This document shows, in pieces, positions 1-10,606 of a stretch of DNA of 64,000 nucleotides (position 1 is its first letter; each line of letters begins with the position of its first letter). Both the position numbers and the translations under genes were made by a program. The DNA is taken from NCBI GenBank assembly GCA_964035575.1, contig OZ037846.1, positions 1,639,501 through 1,703,500 on the forward strand, written 5' to 3'. Below the pieces are notes generated by a model that was not told the origin of the DNA, did not search any database, and worked only from the letters and a program-made list of their open reading frames with translations. Origin of the DNA: Rhynchopus sp. YZ270_cl-10 (Eukaryota; Euglenozoa; Diplonemea; Diplonemida; Diplonemidae).

Positions 1-339
1 AACTGTCAAGGTAATGTCAATATAGGCCCCTCGGAATACCAAGTAGGGGTAATTCTTGCACGGAATATGGCCCATGAGTGTGTGTGTTTTTGGGAACTCA
101 ATAGATTGTTATGTTATTGTTTTTTTTATGGCTTCAGTTCATCTGGGCTGCTTTTTCCCTTCACTCCACCACGGTGCACCGGTCATGTACCAAGGCACAC
201 TGTCACGAGCGGGATTTGTATTTCAGTCAACTTCTTTTTTTTGTTTTTTCGTAGCAGATGTTCGCAGGTATTATTCTTTTCTGTCGACACTTTTTGTTTT
301 GTTTTTTTTTAGAATTTGAAAAAAAAAAAAGCTCCTTTT
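1..339. other. no gene recognised; T-rich intergenic DNA
   Basis: I see no convincing coding region. Around 186-240 lies a dispersed motif (GTAC, a CACGAG-like core, then TTTGTATTTCAGTCAAC) that recurs in variant form near 32625-32670, 33040-33090 and 53805-53850. The rest is low-complexity T-rich sequence. Confidence 0.4.
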
Positions 340-463
340 TATTTTTGCGTCACCCGCGTAGGATAGTGAGCTCTCCACTTCACCTCTCTGAGTGTTCACG
401 TTCGTGCACCCAAAAACCGAGTATTTTTTGTGTTTTTTTACCGGTTTTCAACTTACCTTCCTT
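340..463 (+). repeat. orphan fragment of the ankyrin-gene upstream region
   Basis: This stretch matches, with substitutions, the sequence about 13545-13650 upstream of the second ankyrin gene: an AGCTCTCCACT core, a CTCTGAGT core, GAGTATTTTT and a T-rich CCGGTTTT tract. The ankyrin gene does not follow; the similarity stops before the G tract at 521. It is probably a relic of another gene-unit copy cut off by mobile DNA. Confidence 0.5.
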
Positions 464-530
464 CACCCCCCCTGTAAGGGCAACCGTAGGTGAAGTAAGG
501 TATAGTATTGAAATCGATGTGGGGGGGGGG

Positions 531-1373
531 CAGTGTTGGCAGAGTACGTGTCCAATTTCAAAAAGTACGTAAAAAGTACAATAGTACAATAGTACAAAAA
601 GTACGTAAAAAGTACAAAAAATACACAAAAAGTACATCTGGGTTTGTGGCCGGGTATGTGCAGCTGGTGTACCAGTGTGGGGGCAAAAAAAAAAGGTTTG
701 ATGGCAGTGTTGGCATAGTACGGCACAAAGCTGTAAACGGCTTCTCAAGAATGTGCGCGGTCTCGCAGGTTCACAGACAGCGGCACCTGGTTCTCGAACA
801 GCGACGCCTCGGAGTCAAGAAGCAATGGGAGATGGTGTTTCCTGTCGGTCACGTGTGATCACGTGTGGTCCAACAAAGTCGGGATACAGTAGGGGGTACG
901 TGTAGATGACTACACCTCGAACAGTTGGGAGGGGGAAAAGGGATGGGGTGATGGGGTTCACAGAATGGTAGTAAAGTCAATCTCGCTTACGGGCGCGTCA
1001 TCAGTCTTCTTACTCCGCTTCGTCGGTGGTTCGTTCTCCCCCTCCGGATTCTCCGCCCCCCACCAGCACTCCTCCCTGTTCACCCTCAGTTTTTTGTACA
1101 GCGAGGTGGCGCGGTGAATGTTCACAGGTCCCATATTGTGCCGACGTGCACAAGTGACGAACCCCATATCGGAGAATTTTACCTCGCACTGGCACGAGTG
1201 AGGGGGGATGCGGGTCAGCTTCACAGCGGTCAGCCAAAACGGACTTCTTGTGTCGAATTCCCAGGGTAAAATATAGGGTCATAAAGTACGGATTTGGGCG
1301 CCAAAAAGTACGTCAAAAAGTACAAAAGTACAAAGTACAAAAAGTACAACGTACACGTACTCTGCCAACACTG
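531..1373. mobile_element. TIR element, family C, between G tracts
   Basis: The ends are inverted copies: CAGTGTTGGCAGAGTACGTG at 531 and its reverse complement ending at 1373, about 21 matching bases. The top strand carries G runs on both outer sides (521-530 and 1373-1394), as expected if the element sits in an oligo-G target. Inside each end are clusters of AAAAGTACGT/AGTACAA motifs (555-640, 1285-1350). The interior holds a short minus-strand reading frame (958-1224). No transposase was recognised, so it may be non-autonomous. Confidence 0.65.
958..1224 (-). CDS. hypothetical 88-residue fragment inside element C
   Basis: The frame has a protein-like composition and the open frame extends upstream of its first Met to about 1277. 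It contains a Cys-x-Cys pair, then Cys and His residues spaced loosely like a zinc-binding knuckle, and a basic PPTKRSKK stretch that could be a nuclear localisation signal. The C-terminus is acidic to neutral. I cannot assign a family. Being inside an inverted-repeat element, it may be a remnant of an element-encoded DNA-binding protein. Another protein-like minus-strand stretch without a usable start lies near 740-860. Real expression is uncertain. Confidence 0.3.
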   Translation of the reverse strand: MKLTRIPPHSCQCEVKFSDMGFVTCARRHNMGPVNIHRATSLYKKLRVNREECWWGAENPEGENEPPTKRSKKTDDAPVSEIDFTTIL

Positions 1374-1674
1374 GGGGGGGGGGGGGGGGGGGGGTCAGCC
1401 TGAGTAATAAAAAAGGGGGGTTTTCGGCCCAAAAAGCCCAGACCCCAGACCCCCGGCCACAACCTAGTGCGTAATAAGGGGATGGGGTAGTACTGCACCC
1501 AAAACCCCGTTTTTCGGCGTTTCCGGAGGTCCACCCAGAAAGTGGTGGGGCCATTTTGAAAAAATGGACAAGTTTTTCGGTGTTTAAATTTTCACAACTT
1601 TTATTTGGTACAGTTTTACGCGTGCTTTTTCGGGGCCCATCTCGAAAAGGGTCACACGGGGTATAACTCAGTAG

Positions 1675-1723
1675 TCCTGGCCCTGGCCCTGGCCCTGGCC
1701 CTGGCCCTGGCCCTGGCCCTGGC
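1675..1723. repeat. (CCCTGG)n hexamer array
   Basis: About eight uninterrupted copies of the hexamer CCCTGG, ending in GCGGCC. It lies between two copies of the dispersed motif that pairs GGTGGGGTCA with a 'tggacaa' box (1758-1832 and 1935-2000). Confidence 0.9.
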
Positions 1724-2241
1724 CGCGGCCCCGCATGCTGAAAACATGAAAGTACCCGAAAACACCGGCATTTGTATTTTCGGAATCCGTTCGTTCTGTG
1801 GTGGGGTCAATTTGCTGAAATGGACAAGTTTTTGGTTTTGGTCAAAATCCATGTAGGGTAAAGAGGGCCAAGGTAAATACCACAACCCAGATTTTCTCAC
1901 CCTGATGCTGAAAACATGAAAATGCCCGAAAACATCGGCATTTGCCTTTCCGGAATCCGCTCGTTCTGTGGTGGGGTATATACAGAAAAATGGACAAAAT
2001 TTTAAGGGGAATAGTCAGTTATGCCCTACCCTTTTTTTGAAATGGTCAGAGATACCCGAAAATAAGTTCAGATATTGGTCAGAGATGCCCCATTTTCAAA
2101 AATAGGGCATAACTGACCAATATCTGAACTTATTTTCGGGTATTTCGGGTATCTCTGACTATTTCTCAACTTATTTTCGGGCATGTCTGACCATATCGCC
2201 AACTTTTTTCGGGTACCCCAAAAAAGTTGGTTTTCGGGTAT

Positions 2242-2340
2242 ACCCAGATACCCAGATACCCAGATACCCAGATACCCAGATACCCAGATACCCAGATACC
2301 CAGATACCCAGATACCCAGATACCCAGATACCCAGATACC
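2242..2340. repeat. (TACCCAGA)n octamer array
   Basis: About twelve copies of an octamer read as TACCCAGA, inside inverted-repeat element I. The unit resembles the nearby element motif GGTATCTCTG in reverse complement, so the array may have grown from element sequence. The frames it opens on both strands are repeat artefacts. Confidence 0.9.
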
Positions 2341-4301
2341 AGGTCCAGGTACCCAGGAACAGGAAAAAAGTCGTGAAAGAGCAACCACAGCTCCACATGA
2401 CAAACACAAAAGTGTCCAGTCACGTGGGGCATTCATGCACTGAGGAGATAATGATCCAACAATTTACAAGAAAGATTACTTAACCTACTGCTGGAAATTG
2501 CCAGGTCGTAGTAACACACAAAGTGTGCCGTTCGGGAAGACCGGATATTCTAGAGACCAAAAAGGCCTCAAGAATATCTTCCGGTAGTCAAGGTAGAACC
2601 GAGTGAACGGCCCAAGACCCCCGTGGAGAAGTTAAATGTGTAATGCTATCAGGTAGAAACTGCGAACACTGTCTTACCCTCCTCAATGCATGGTGGTTGA
2701 TGTCTTCCACAACAAATTTCCTGTACCCAGGTACCCAGGTTCCCAGACCCACGCAGTACCACGTCGCAGTACTACGCAAAATTTACCACCAGACCCTGTC
2801 TTCGTGCACCTGAAGTACAACGCCGCAGACAGGCCAAACATGCATTGGACTCAGAGGAATGCCCGCTGTGCAGGTATCATGAGAACCAACTCCCAGCAAC
2901 AAGGGGCGCCTTTTGGCGGGCGTTGTTGAGGGTGTTTGGGGTGCAAAGTTTTCCACAATTTTGATGCGCGGGTACAGAAGTGTTGTCTTGTTCTTTCATC
3001 TCTAGGAATGTAAATGTCAATCGCGTTTAACTACCACTAGGGCTTGTTCAGTGAACCCACGAGGGGTCGAAGGGGGTTGGTTATCCCATATCTATCAAAG
3101 GTTGTGTCGACCAGGCTAAACCACTATGTTACGCTGTACGTTGTTAAATCCGAAGAAATAACACTTTAGCAGCCGCAGGAAGTTTGCTAAAAAGAGTGCC
3201 TCACGCTACACAAACCACCACCCGCAATTGACTTAGATGTTATAACAAAGAGAATTCAGAACAAAACAACACCCTGCCCCATACACACTAAATTGTCATG
3301 CTTCGAGAGCATGCCTGGGCCAAAATTACTTGACAAAAAAGGCAACAAGACCACCCACAAGGAGTGTGAAATGTGCACTGGTTTTCTGGGGGAACGCAAT
3401 ATTTCCAATGTTTCCAAAGTCGAATTTCTTGCACTAGCTATGCTCCCTGGGTTAATGGCTATAGCAGTGACTGACAAAGTGTTACCACCCCCAGGTCTTC
3501 GTCCACAAACAAATCTAGAATAGATTGATTTGGGTGAAGCCTTGGATTTTGAGTTGTTGAATGTCGGAGAGCGGCGCTCATCGCAATCACGGATGCAGTT
3601 CAGATTTCACGATCCTGTGATGAGTGGAAATGTGGGGTGTGATTAAGTTATGGTATACAAACGCAGTAGTCGGGAAGGGTGAGGTTAATGAAAAAAGTGG
3701 TCATAACTATGTATTTCCGTGAAATAAGGTAGCCTTTTTTCACGCTACAGAGAGTTTCCTGCTGCACTAATGGTTCCCAAGCGAAGCGAGGGACCAGGTA
3801 TAAGGGTTTGCGGGTTTGCGGGTATTTACCCCCACTAAAAGTAACTGTGTGTGGGGTAGAGGGGTGAAAATCATACCATGCTGCTTCAATACTGTCTCTG
3901 CTGTCGCATTCCCTCATGGTGGGTCACTCACCCACTGGGCAAAAAATCAAAGGGGGTACCCCCAAATAAGTGGGTACCCCAAATAAGTTCAGAGATACCC
4001 GAAAAAAGTTCAGATATACCCGAAAATAAGTTCAAATACCCGAAAATAAGTTCAGATATAGTCAGTTATGCCCTATTTCTGGTTTTCGGGTATATCTGAA
4101 CTTATTTTCGGGTATCTCTGACCATTTCAAAAAAAGGGTAGGGTATAACTGACTATTCCCCAAATTTTAATGACTAAAATTTTCACAAAATATGAACCCA
4201 TACCCAATACAAGGGTAAATGACAAAAATTACCATAAAAACCCCCCAAAACCCAAAAGCCCAGACCCCAGACCCCAGGCCACCTTCCTTATTACGCACCC
4301 T

Positions 4302-4969
4302 GGGGGGGGTAGGGTCTATCAAAAGCTAGTGGCAAACGTCATTTTTTGAGAAACCCCAACCACGGCTTTCATAGTGTTTCTGACCATACCAACCCACCCA
4401 CACCCCCCCAAAAACCGTCTCAGGCCCCGAGTTTACCCTTTTTTGGCACTTTAGTGGCCCTGATTTTAAAAATTCAAAAAAAAAAAAATGGGTGTCCATG
4501 ACTTCGTACCTTTCCACCCCCCCCCCCCCCCCTTTTCCCATATTTATTTAAAATTCAGTTTCCTCTTCTGCTTTGGGCGAGTATTGCTGGATGAAACCAG
4601 AAAATATGTCCATTGGGACCCCAAAAATCGAATTCTGCCCGGTTTTGAGCACTTTTGACCACTTCTGAGCGACTTTTTTTGCATTTTTTCAAAAGTGACC
4701 ACCAACTTGTACCTGCCCACCCCCCGTAGATAGAGCAACTCACATATCCATCAGCCTCAGTGTTAGCCAGGGGCCAGAAAAGCCCCCAAAGCCACATATT
4801 TTCACCCCAGAACCTATCCCGAGGGGTACCCGGGCTGTTTCGGGGTGTTTAGAGGGACTTGGTGGAACTTAGAACCATGTTTCAAAAAGTGTCCAAGAAC
4901 TCGTACCAAGGGTTTGCCCTCCCAAGCAATATCCCTGTACGTGGACTCCCCTATAGGGGGGGGGGGGGG
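4302..4969. other. mobile-DNA debris between homopolymer runs
   Basis: The stretch starts with a G run (4302-4309), includes a C run (4517-4532) and ends in a G run (4956-4969). The part 4560-4945 is a diverged copy of the element D interior (compare 8790-9000 and 9080-9400), sharing CCCACCCCCGTAGATAGAGC, GGGCCAGAAAAGCCCCCAAA and GAGGGACTTGGTGGAACTTA. No gene was recognised. Confidence 0.6.
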
Positions 4970-6154
4970 TAGGTGGGGGCAAAACCCCTATTTTTTTGAG
5001 GCATTTCGATTTTTTTGGATTTACGTGCAAAGTACCCGCAAACCACCGAAAATTTCGGGTCAGAGATGGTTTTGGGGTGTGGTTTGGGGGTGTTCTATAG
5101 GTGAGACACCCCAGAGATACAAAAAAATGGAAAAAAATAGCAAAAATAGACCATTTTGGCCGTTTGGGCCATTTTGGTCAAATGGCCATTTTTGACCAAT
5201 ATTTCAAAAAAAGCAAAAATTTGTCATCATTAGGCCTGTCTGGGCACAAATATGCCCCAAAAATGTCCCGCGAGTCCATTCCGACCTGTTTTGAACACAT
5301 TTATCGCCTTTTTTGGTGTTTTTTTGGTGTTTTGAGGTCAAAAAAGATCCCCTGACTATCCCCTGGCAGCCCTGGGCCGCGACTTGCGCCCTGCTTTTGG
5401 ACCCCCTCTGGGCCAAAAAATGGGTGAAAACCCTCGAAAAAGCACTCCGGGGACCCAGATAGTTCCATATATCCACCAGAAACCCACCCAAACACCTCAA
5501 AAACATGCCAGAAAAATATTTTCAAAAACACACTTTTTTCAAAAAGTTCATCTGGGCAGGTTCCATAATGACTTATTTGAAAAAGTGTGTTTTTGAAAAT
5601 GTTTTTCTGACATGTTTTTGAGGTGTTTTTGAGGGTGTGCGGTGGAAATTTGGAACTATCTGGGCTCCCAGAGTGCTTTTTCGGAGGTTTTCGCCCATTT
5701 TTTGGCCCAGAGTGGGTCTAAAAGCAGGGCGCAAGTCGCGGCCCAGGGCTGCCAGGGGATAGTCAGGGGATCTTTTTTGACCTCAAAACACCAAAAAAAA
5801 CACCAAAACAAGTGCCTAAAGTGTCCAAAACAGGTCGGAATGGACTCACAGGACATTTTTGGGGTAGTTTCGTGCCCAAGCAGCTGTCATGATGTCGAAA
5901 TTTTGCTGTTTTTTTGATTTTTTTCTCAAAAAATGGCCATTTTACCCAACATGGCCAAAACCGTCAAAAGCCACTTTTTCACTATTTTTTTTGCATTTTT
6001 TCATATTCTGAGGTGCCCTAATCATGGATTTTCGGGTCTCAGGGTGTTTCTGACCCATTTCTGGGGGGTATGAGGGGTGTTGACAGGTTTTTTGCTCACA
6101 AAACCACTTTTTCCAAAAATGCCTCACCCGTCCTGAAGGTTTTGCCCCCCCCTA
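4970..6154. mobile_element. foldback element A, copy 1
   Basis: The ends are TAGGTGGGGGCAAAACC at 4970 and its diverged reverse complement ending in CCTA at 6154. Almost the whole 1.19 kb is two inverted arms meeting near 5560, with a short unpaired core containing TCTGGGCAGGTTCCATAATG. A G run (4956-4969) precedes it, and its right end abuts element B, sharing TA. The arms differ from each other more than in the copy at 28138-29327, suggesting an older insertion. The core is in the opposite orientation to that copy. No protein was recognised. Confidence 0.75.
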
Positions 6155-6997
6155 GGCATACTGTGCGGGCGAGTAAAAAAAACTCGCCTACTCGCCAAAA
6201 ACTCGCCTAAAACTCGCCTATTTTTGGGGGGCGAGTTTTGGCGAGTTTTTTTTTTGGTAGGGATTTTACCTTGGGAAAAGTGTACACACGAAAATATGAG
6301 GGAAATTTGAGTTTTGAAGAGAAAATTTTTTTCGTTCCACTTGAACAAGACCTCTACAGTTTGCTTTGTAGGCTTCCACAACCAGTACCACCAGTCCAGC
6401 TGTAGCTTCTGCGGATCCATGAAGCTTGCACAGATGGGTGCGATGTAGTCGTGGGGGAGTACCGCCAAGGGGTGGCCTGCAGGGTTGCCATTTACCGGCA
6501 TGGCGAGGACATTGTTGTATAGCGAGTGTAGCCCCGGCTCATGTCTTCGTCATCCTCCGGATTGTAGCACGTCTTGTCCCCCGGGATCTATGGCACGCCT
6601 GGATCTTCCCCTGGAGCAAATGTTTACATACATGCCTGTCAGCCACTGCCGTGACATGGTTGCCTTTAGACGTACAAGTGACACAATTTCAATTTTTTTG
6701 TGTTTTCGAGTGGCATGTTGTCATCAGTCACCCCCGCCCTCCATTTTCGCATCCTGGTGCACATTTTCACCCCCAAGGTGCGTATGTGCACCAGGATTTG
6801 CACCCAAATTGGGGCGAGTTTAGGCGAGTTTAGGCGAGTTTTTGGCGAGTTTAGGCGAGTTTTGGCGAGTTTTTGGCGAGTTTTGGCGAGTAATAGGCGA
6901 GTAATGGGCGAGTAGGGCGAGTTTTTGGCGAGTTTTTCCTGAAAATCAGGAAAACGAAAAACTCGCCTAAAAACGGCTCGCCTGCACAGTATGCCTA
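6153..6997. mobile_element. TIR element, family B
   Basis: The termini are TAGGCATACTGTGC at 6153 and GCACAGTATGCCTA ending at 6997, followed by a G run (6998-7017). Both subterminal regions consist of many GGCGAGTTTT or AACTCGCC units (6170-6250 and 6815-6990), inverted with respect to each other. This is a common layout for transposase-binding arrays. The interior has remnants of a minus-strand reading frame. The left end directly abuts element A. Confidence 0.7.
6240..6665 (-). pseudogene. decayed reading frame inside element B
   Basis: On the minus strand a frame open to 6501 encodes a protein-like stretch with a Trp-Trp-x-Trp-x-Trp cluster (near 6380-6400) followed by a Lys-rich segment. 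Upstream, a different frame has an acidic Asn-Pro-Glu-Asp-Asp-Glu-Asp stretch with protein-like composition, so at least one frameshift separates the pieces. I cannot name the family. Position inside a TIR element suggests a former element-encoded protein. Confidence 0.3.
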
Positions 6998-7058
6998 GGG
7001 GGGGGGGGGGGGGGGGGCGGGGCTGCAAGTATACGTATTATACGTATAATACGTTCCA

Positions 7059-7997
7059 ACGTATATATCACACATTCTCCGAAACTGCGTATCACTTGTG
7101 ACCAACCATGGAGCCAATTTAAAGTGACTATTTTTCCACTAAAAAAATTCTCCGACCCCGGAATTTTTTCAGATCGCTCCGGAAATGCCATTCCGCGCCT
7201 TTTTGCAAAAAAATATTGCACCCTGAGGTCATTAAACGTCTGTGTGCGTTGACGGGTGGATCCTACTAATTTCTCGCGCCCCAAAAAAAATATTTTTATT
7301 TTTATTTTGAAAGATCGGGTGTGAAAACGTTCAATTCCGGGGTCGGACGATTTTTTTTATGCCTCTCTTCATGTCGCAAAGGATTTTGGGAGGGAGGGGC
7401 GTTTTCAGGTATTCCCTGTACTTTCCTAAGGGATCAGGTTAGAAACCCCTTTTTGGGTGGTCTTCGGTGACTTATTCCACTAAAAACGTTTTTATCAAAA
7501 GTTGCCAATTTTTTTTTTCTTTGGAATTATTTTCAACAATTCTTTCAATTCTGACGATTTTTTTCCGCCGGAAAAATACTATGTGTCAGCCAGGTTTCGG
7601 TGGAGCCAACCCCATTTTTACACCCAAATTGCAGCCAAATTGCCCTGTATATGGGTGTTCTACAATGGAGCCAATCCAATTTAATAGTTTTTTGACTAAA
7701 TTGCTCGATTTTTTTTTCTTTGAAAAGTTTGGAGTCCGGAAACACCATTCCGCGCATTTTCAGACAGAATTATGCATCTGTCCTTTTCTCACCTGTTGCT
7801 GAGATTAGGAGGTAAAAACTCTCACGGTGATTTCAGAAAAAAGATTTTTTTTATTTTTTTGAGATTTTTATTTCTTTTGAAAGCGCGGTTTCGAAACGTT
7901 CAATTCCGGGGTCGGACGATAAAAAATATGCATCTGGGCCGAGTGAGTGAAAAATCTGAAAAATGATACGCAATTTCGGAGAATGTGTGATATACGT
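7059..7997. repeat. family-G repeat block with its own inverted ends
   Basis: The block is bounded by inverted copies of a 34-base sequence, ATCACACATTCTCCGAAACT in its left copy (7059-7094) and its reverse complement on the right (7964-7997). Inside are degenerate repeats of a GGAGCCAATTTAAA box and of TTCAATTCCGGGGTCGGACG (7331, 7905). The latter 20-mer recurs at 29521, 30088 and 62756 in related blocks. No gene was recognised. Confidence 0.55.
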
Positions 7998-8039
7998 TCG
8001 GCTGGGGGAGGAAAAAGCTAAATATACGTTACCTATACG

Positions 8040-8500
8040 TTGCCCTTTGTTGTACTGTACCAGTCCCCTATGCGACGGGGGTTATCCCGGAATAAGCGCA
8101 CTTCGAGAACGGCATCTCCAAGTGCCCGGGTCTCACCCTCTCCACAAAAACGGAAGAGGAACACACATAGTGGCTTGAGGAGTTGGGGAGCAGCAGTGCA
8201 CCGGCAGCAGAAGAAGGCGAAGACCTCCGCAAAGGGGGCAAAAGAGGTTGTCACCGGGCCTCTTGACGCTCATGTGCAGAGAACAATGATGGGTGCCCGC
8301 GTGATTGCCTCATGGTTGTTCTACACAGGACAACCCTGGACACCTCCTCTTCTGAGAGGATTCAGGAGATGATCGACACCGTGCGTCGGTTGCCGCCGCA
8401 GGCGGAGTACAAGGTGCCCCGACGGGACAAAGTCTCGGGGGGTTTGCTCGATGATGAGCACCACCGCTTTTTTGCTGTAGGAAATGGGTGCAACGTATAG
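8040..8500 (+). pseudogene. frameshifted basic-protein remnant in element J
   Basis: One frame from 8040 encodes a basic, Ser/Arg/Lys-rich segment with PQKRKR and QQKKAK clusters. Near 8310 the protein-like signal moves to another frame, with an acidic/basic helix-like stretch around RIQEMIDTVRRL, ending at 8500. The two parts look like one protein broken by a frameshift. It may encode a nuclear DNA-binding factor of the element; no family was recognised. Confidence 0.35.
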
Positions 8501-8602
8501 ATAGCGTATAACGTATATTTGAACGTATATATACGTAGCGTATATATACGTTCAAAAAGTGCCCGAGGTACGTATATATACAGCCCCGGGGGGGGGGGGG
8601 GG

Positions 8603-9801
8603 TAGGGGAGGGTCACTGTACTCGATAAATGCGATTTTTCCGATTTTGATCCTCAGAACCGCAGAAGTCCCCGAAAACTATACCAAACCACCTAGGGGAC
8701 CCAAAAAACGCACCAGCGCCCCAGTTTTGACACAGAAATACTCAGATGATGCCTGAAATGCAATTTTAAAAAAATGCCTACAGAACTTGTACCTGCCCAC
8801 CCCCGTAGATAGAGCAAATCACACATTCATCACGCCTCAGTGTGGGCCAGGGGCCAGAAAAGCCCCCAAAGCCACATATTTTCACCCCAGAACCTATCCC
8901 GAGGGGTACCCAGGCTGTTTCGGGGTGTTTAGAGGGACTTGGTGGAACTTAGAACTATGTTTCAAAAAGTGTCACGCACCTGGTACCAAGGGTTTTCCCA
9001 CCCTAAGGTATCTGAAGCCGTCAAAAAACGTGAAGTAGGCAATAAATCAAAAAATACCCCCTGAGGTCAAAAAAACCACACCATAGGCCCATTTGGACCC
9101 CAAAAATCGAATTCCGCCCGGTTTTGGGCACTTTTGACCACTTCTGAGCGACTTTTTTGCATTTTTTAAAAGTGACCACCAACTTGTACCTTGCCCACCC
9201 CCCCTGTAGATAGAGCAACTCACGCATCCATCACGCCTCAGTGTGGGCCAGGGGCCAGAAAAGCCCCCAAAGCCACATATTTTCACCCCAGAACCTATCC
9301 CGAGGGGTACCCAGGCTGTTTCGGGGTGTTTAGAGGGACTTGGTGGAACTTAGAACCATGTTTCAAAAAGGGTACAAGTACTTGGTCCCTTGAGAGGGCA
9401 AACCCTTGGCACAGTACTTGTACCCTTTTTGAAACATGGTTCTAAGTTCCACCAAGTCCCTCTAAACACCCCGAAACAGCCTGGGTACCCCTCGGGATAG
9501 GTTCTGGGGTGAAAATATGTGGCTTTGGGGACTTTTCTGGCCCCTGGCCCACACTGAGGCGTGATGGATGCGTGAGTTGCTCTATCTACGGGGGTGGGCA
9601 GGTACAAGTTCTGTAGGCACTCTTTTAAAATTGCATTTCAGGCATCATCTGAGTGTTTCTGTGTCAAAACTGGGTCGCTGGTGCGTTTTTTGGGTCCCCT
9701 AGGTGGTTTGGTATAGTTTTCGGGGACTTCTGCGGTTCTGAGGATCAAAATCGGAAAAATCGCATTTATCGAGAGATTTAACGTGCAGTGACCCTCCCCT
9801 A
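8603..9801. mobile_element. foldback element D
   Basis: The ends are TAGGGGAGGGTCACTG at 8603 and its reverse complement ending at 9801, with top-strand G runs on both sides (8588-8602, 9802-9814). The first 350 bp and last 370 bp are inverted copies. A second inner copy of the same material (9080-9400) makes the centre a further palindrome around 9395. The element is therefore nested hairpins of about 1.2 kb. A diverged internal copy lies at 4560-4945 and an end fragment at 10110-10215. No coding sequence was recognised. Confidence 0.7.
9198..9600. repeat. large palindrome in the centre of element D
   Basis: The two halves are near-perfect reverse complements around a short loop at about 9380-9410. 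They share GAGGGACTTGGTGGAACTTA and its complement, and CCCACCCCCGTAGATAGAGC with single-base differences. A transcript would fold into a long hairpin. Confidence 0.8.
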
Positions 9802-9814
9802 GGGGGGGGGGGGG

Positions 9815-10215
9815 AAGGGTCAATATTACAAACCCGGATTTTGAGGAAAATTTTGGCCAAAAAATGGGCCCCACGCATAAGCAACCGGGCTCATATTTCT
9901 CAAAATTTAACCTATTAGCCACCACCTTTACATATATGTAAAGGTTAATCAGCACCAGCCTCCCAGGCATTAAAAATTCGTCAAAAGTGGAAAAAAAAAT
10001 TGTTTCAATGGATTCCGGGAGGTCGAAATGTGTGATTCCCCTATTTTTTTTTGATTTTTTCCGCCACCCACAACACGCAAACCAAGGAAAATGCGTGAAA
10101 CAGGGGGGGACGGTCACAGCCTAACAAATGCGATTTTTTCGATTTTGATTCTCAGAACCGCAGAAGTCCCCGAAGACCATACCAAACCACCTAGAGGACC
10201 CAAAAAATGCACCAA
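9815..10215. other. inter-element DNA with element D end fragment
   Basis: No gene was seen. From 9815 to 10102 the sequence is unassigned and lies between two G runs (9802-9814 and 10103-10109). From 10110 to 10215 it repeats the left end of element D (GATTCTCAGAACCGCAGAAG box and CCACCTAGAGGACCCAAAAA), so it is a solo end fragment. Confidence 0.55.
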
Positions 10216-10606
10216 ACACTCAGATGATTCCAAAGCAAAAAACGGGGAAAAAACCACCACCCCCCTTGGTGGCTAATAGGGTAAGTGGTCAAAAAATTGC
10301 CCAATTTTCGAGATTGACCCCACCACTGCACGGGCGGAGCCCAAAAATGCAAATAAGGACCCTTTTTAATTTGTTCTCTTGAAATGTGTAATTTCAAGTT
10401 TTCTAGAAAAAAATGACAACTGATCCTACAAGGGTTGAAGGAAGGTGTGTTGAAAACAACAACAATAATGAAACAACGAATTGCTAAGAAAAAAAACGAG
10501 GTGTGCTGTGGGAAACTCCGCGCGATTTTCGAAACCAACATAGCAGCCTGGCGCTTTGCTGGGTGGTGCTGATGCGCATGGTGTGATCGACGACAATTAG
10601 TCGTCT
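10216..10606. other. intergenic; dispersed GACCCCACCACT motif
   Basis: No gene was recognised. Positions 10308-10345 carry the dispersed motif family that reads ATTGACCCCACCACTG followed by a GGA(T/G) box and AAAATGCAAATA. Other copies are near 1758-1832 (inverted), 35521-35575, 44660-44690, 52112-52160, 55318-55372 and 57301-57340 (inverted). Confidence 0.5.

Larger units (their letters stand above)
1395..4301. mobile_element. composite inverted-repeat element, family I (tentative)
   Basis: The segment lies between top-strand G runs (1373-1394 and 4302-4309). Its outermost ends are only weakly inverted (AGCCTGAGTAATAA at 1397 against TTATTACGCACCCT ending at 4301, 11 of 14 matches). Stronger is an internal pair of about 76 bp: 1995-2074 and 4092-4169 are reverse complements with few mismatches, carrying GGGGAATAGTCAGTTAT and CCCGAAAATAAGTTCAG. 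The same motifs repeat inward (2075-2200, 3955-4090), so each end can fold on itself. The interior (2345-3950) has no recognised gene; a Cys-x2-Cys-containing frame near 2750-2960 is the most protein-like piece. Confidence 0.45.
7019..8587. mobile_element. TIR element, family J, with nested repeat
   Basis: The ends are GGGGCTGCAAGTATACGTAT at 7019 and its imperfect reverse complement (ACGTATATATACAGCCCC) ending at 8587. G runs lie on the top strand at both sides (6998-7017, 8588-8602). Subterminal regions hold many TATACGT units (7028-7075, 8490-8580). An unrelated family-G block (7059-7997) lies inside, and the right third holds a broken reading frame (8040-8500). The G run at 8588-8602 also borders element D, so J and D are separated only by that homopolymer. 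Confidence 0.65.

Noticed and set aside
2242..2340. CRISPR array
   Set aside because: The repeats are contiguous short units without spacers, in a eukaryote-like context.
1995..4169. Retrotransposon long terminal repeats
   Set aside because: The paired sequences are inverted, not direct, and no reverse transcriptase or gag-like frame is visible.
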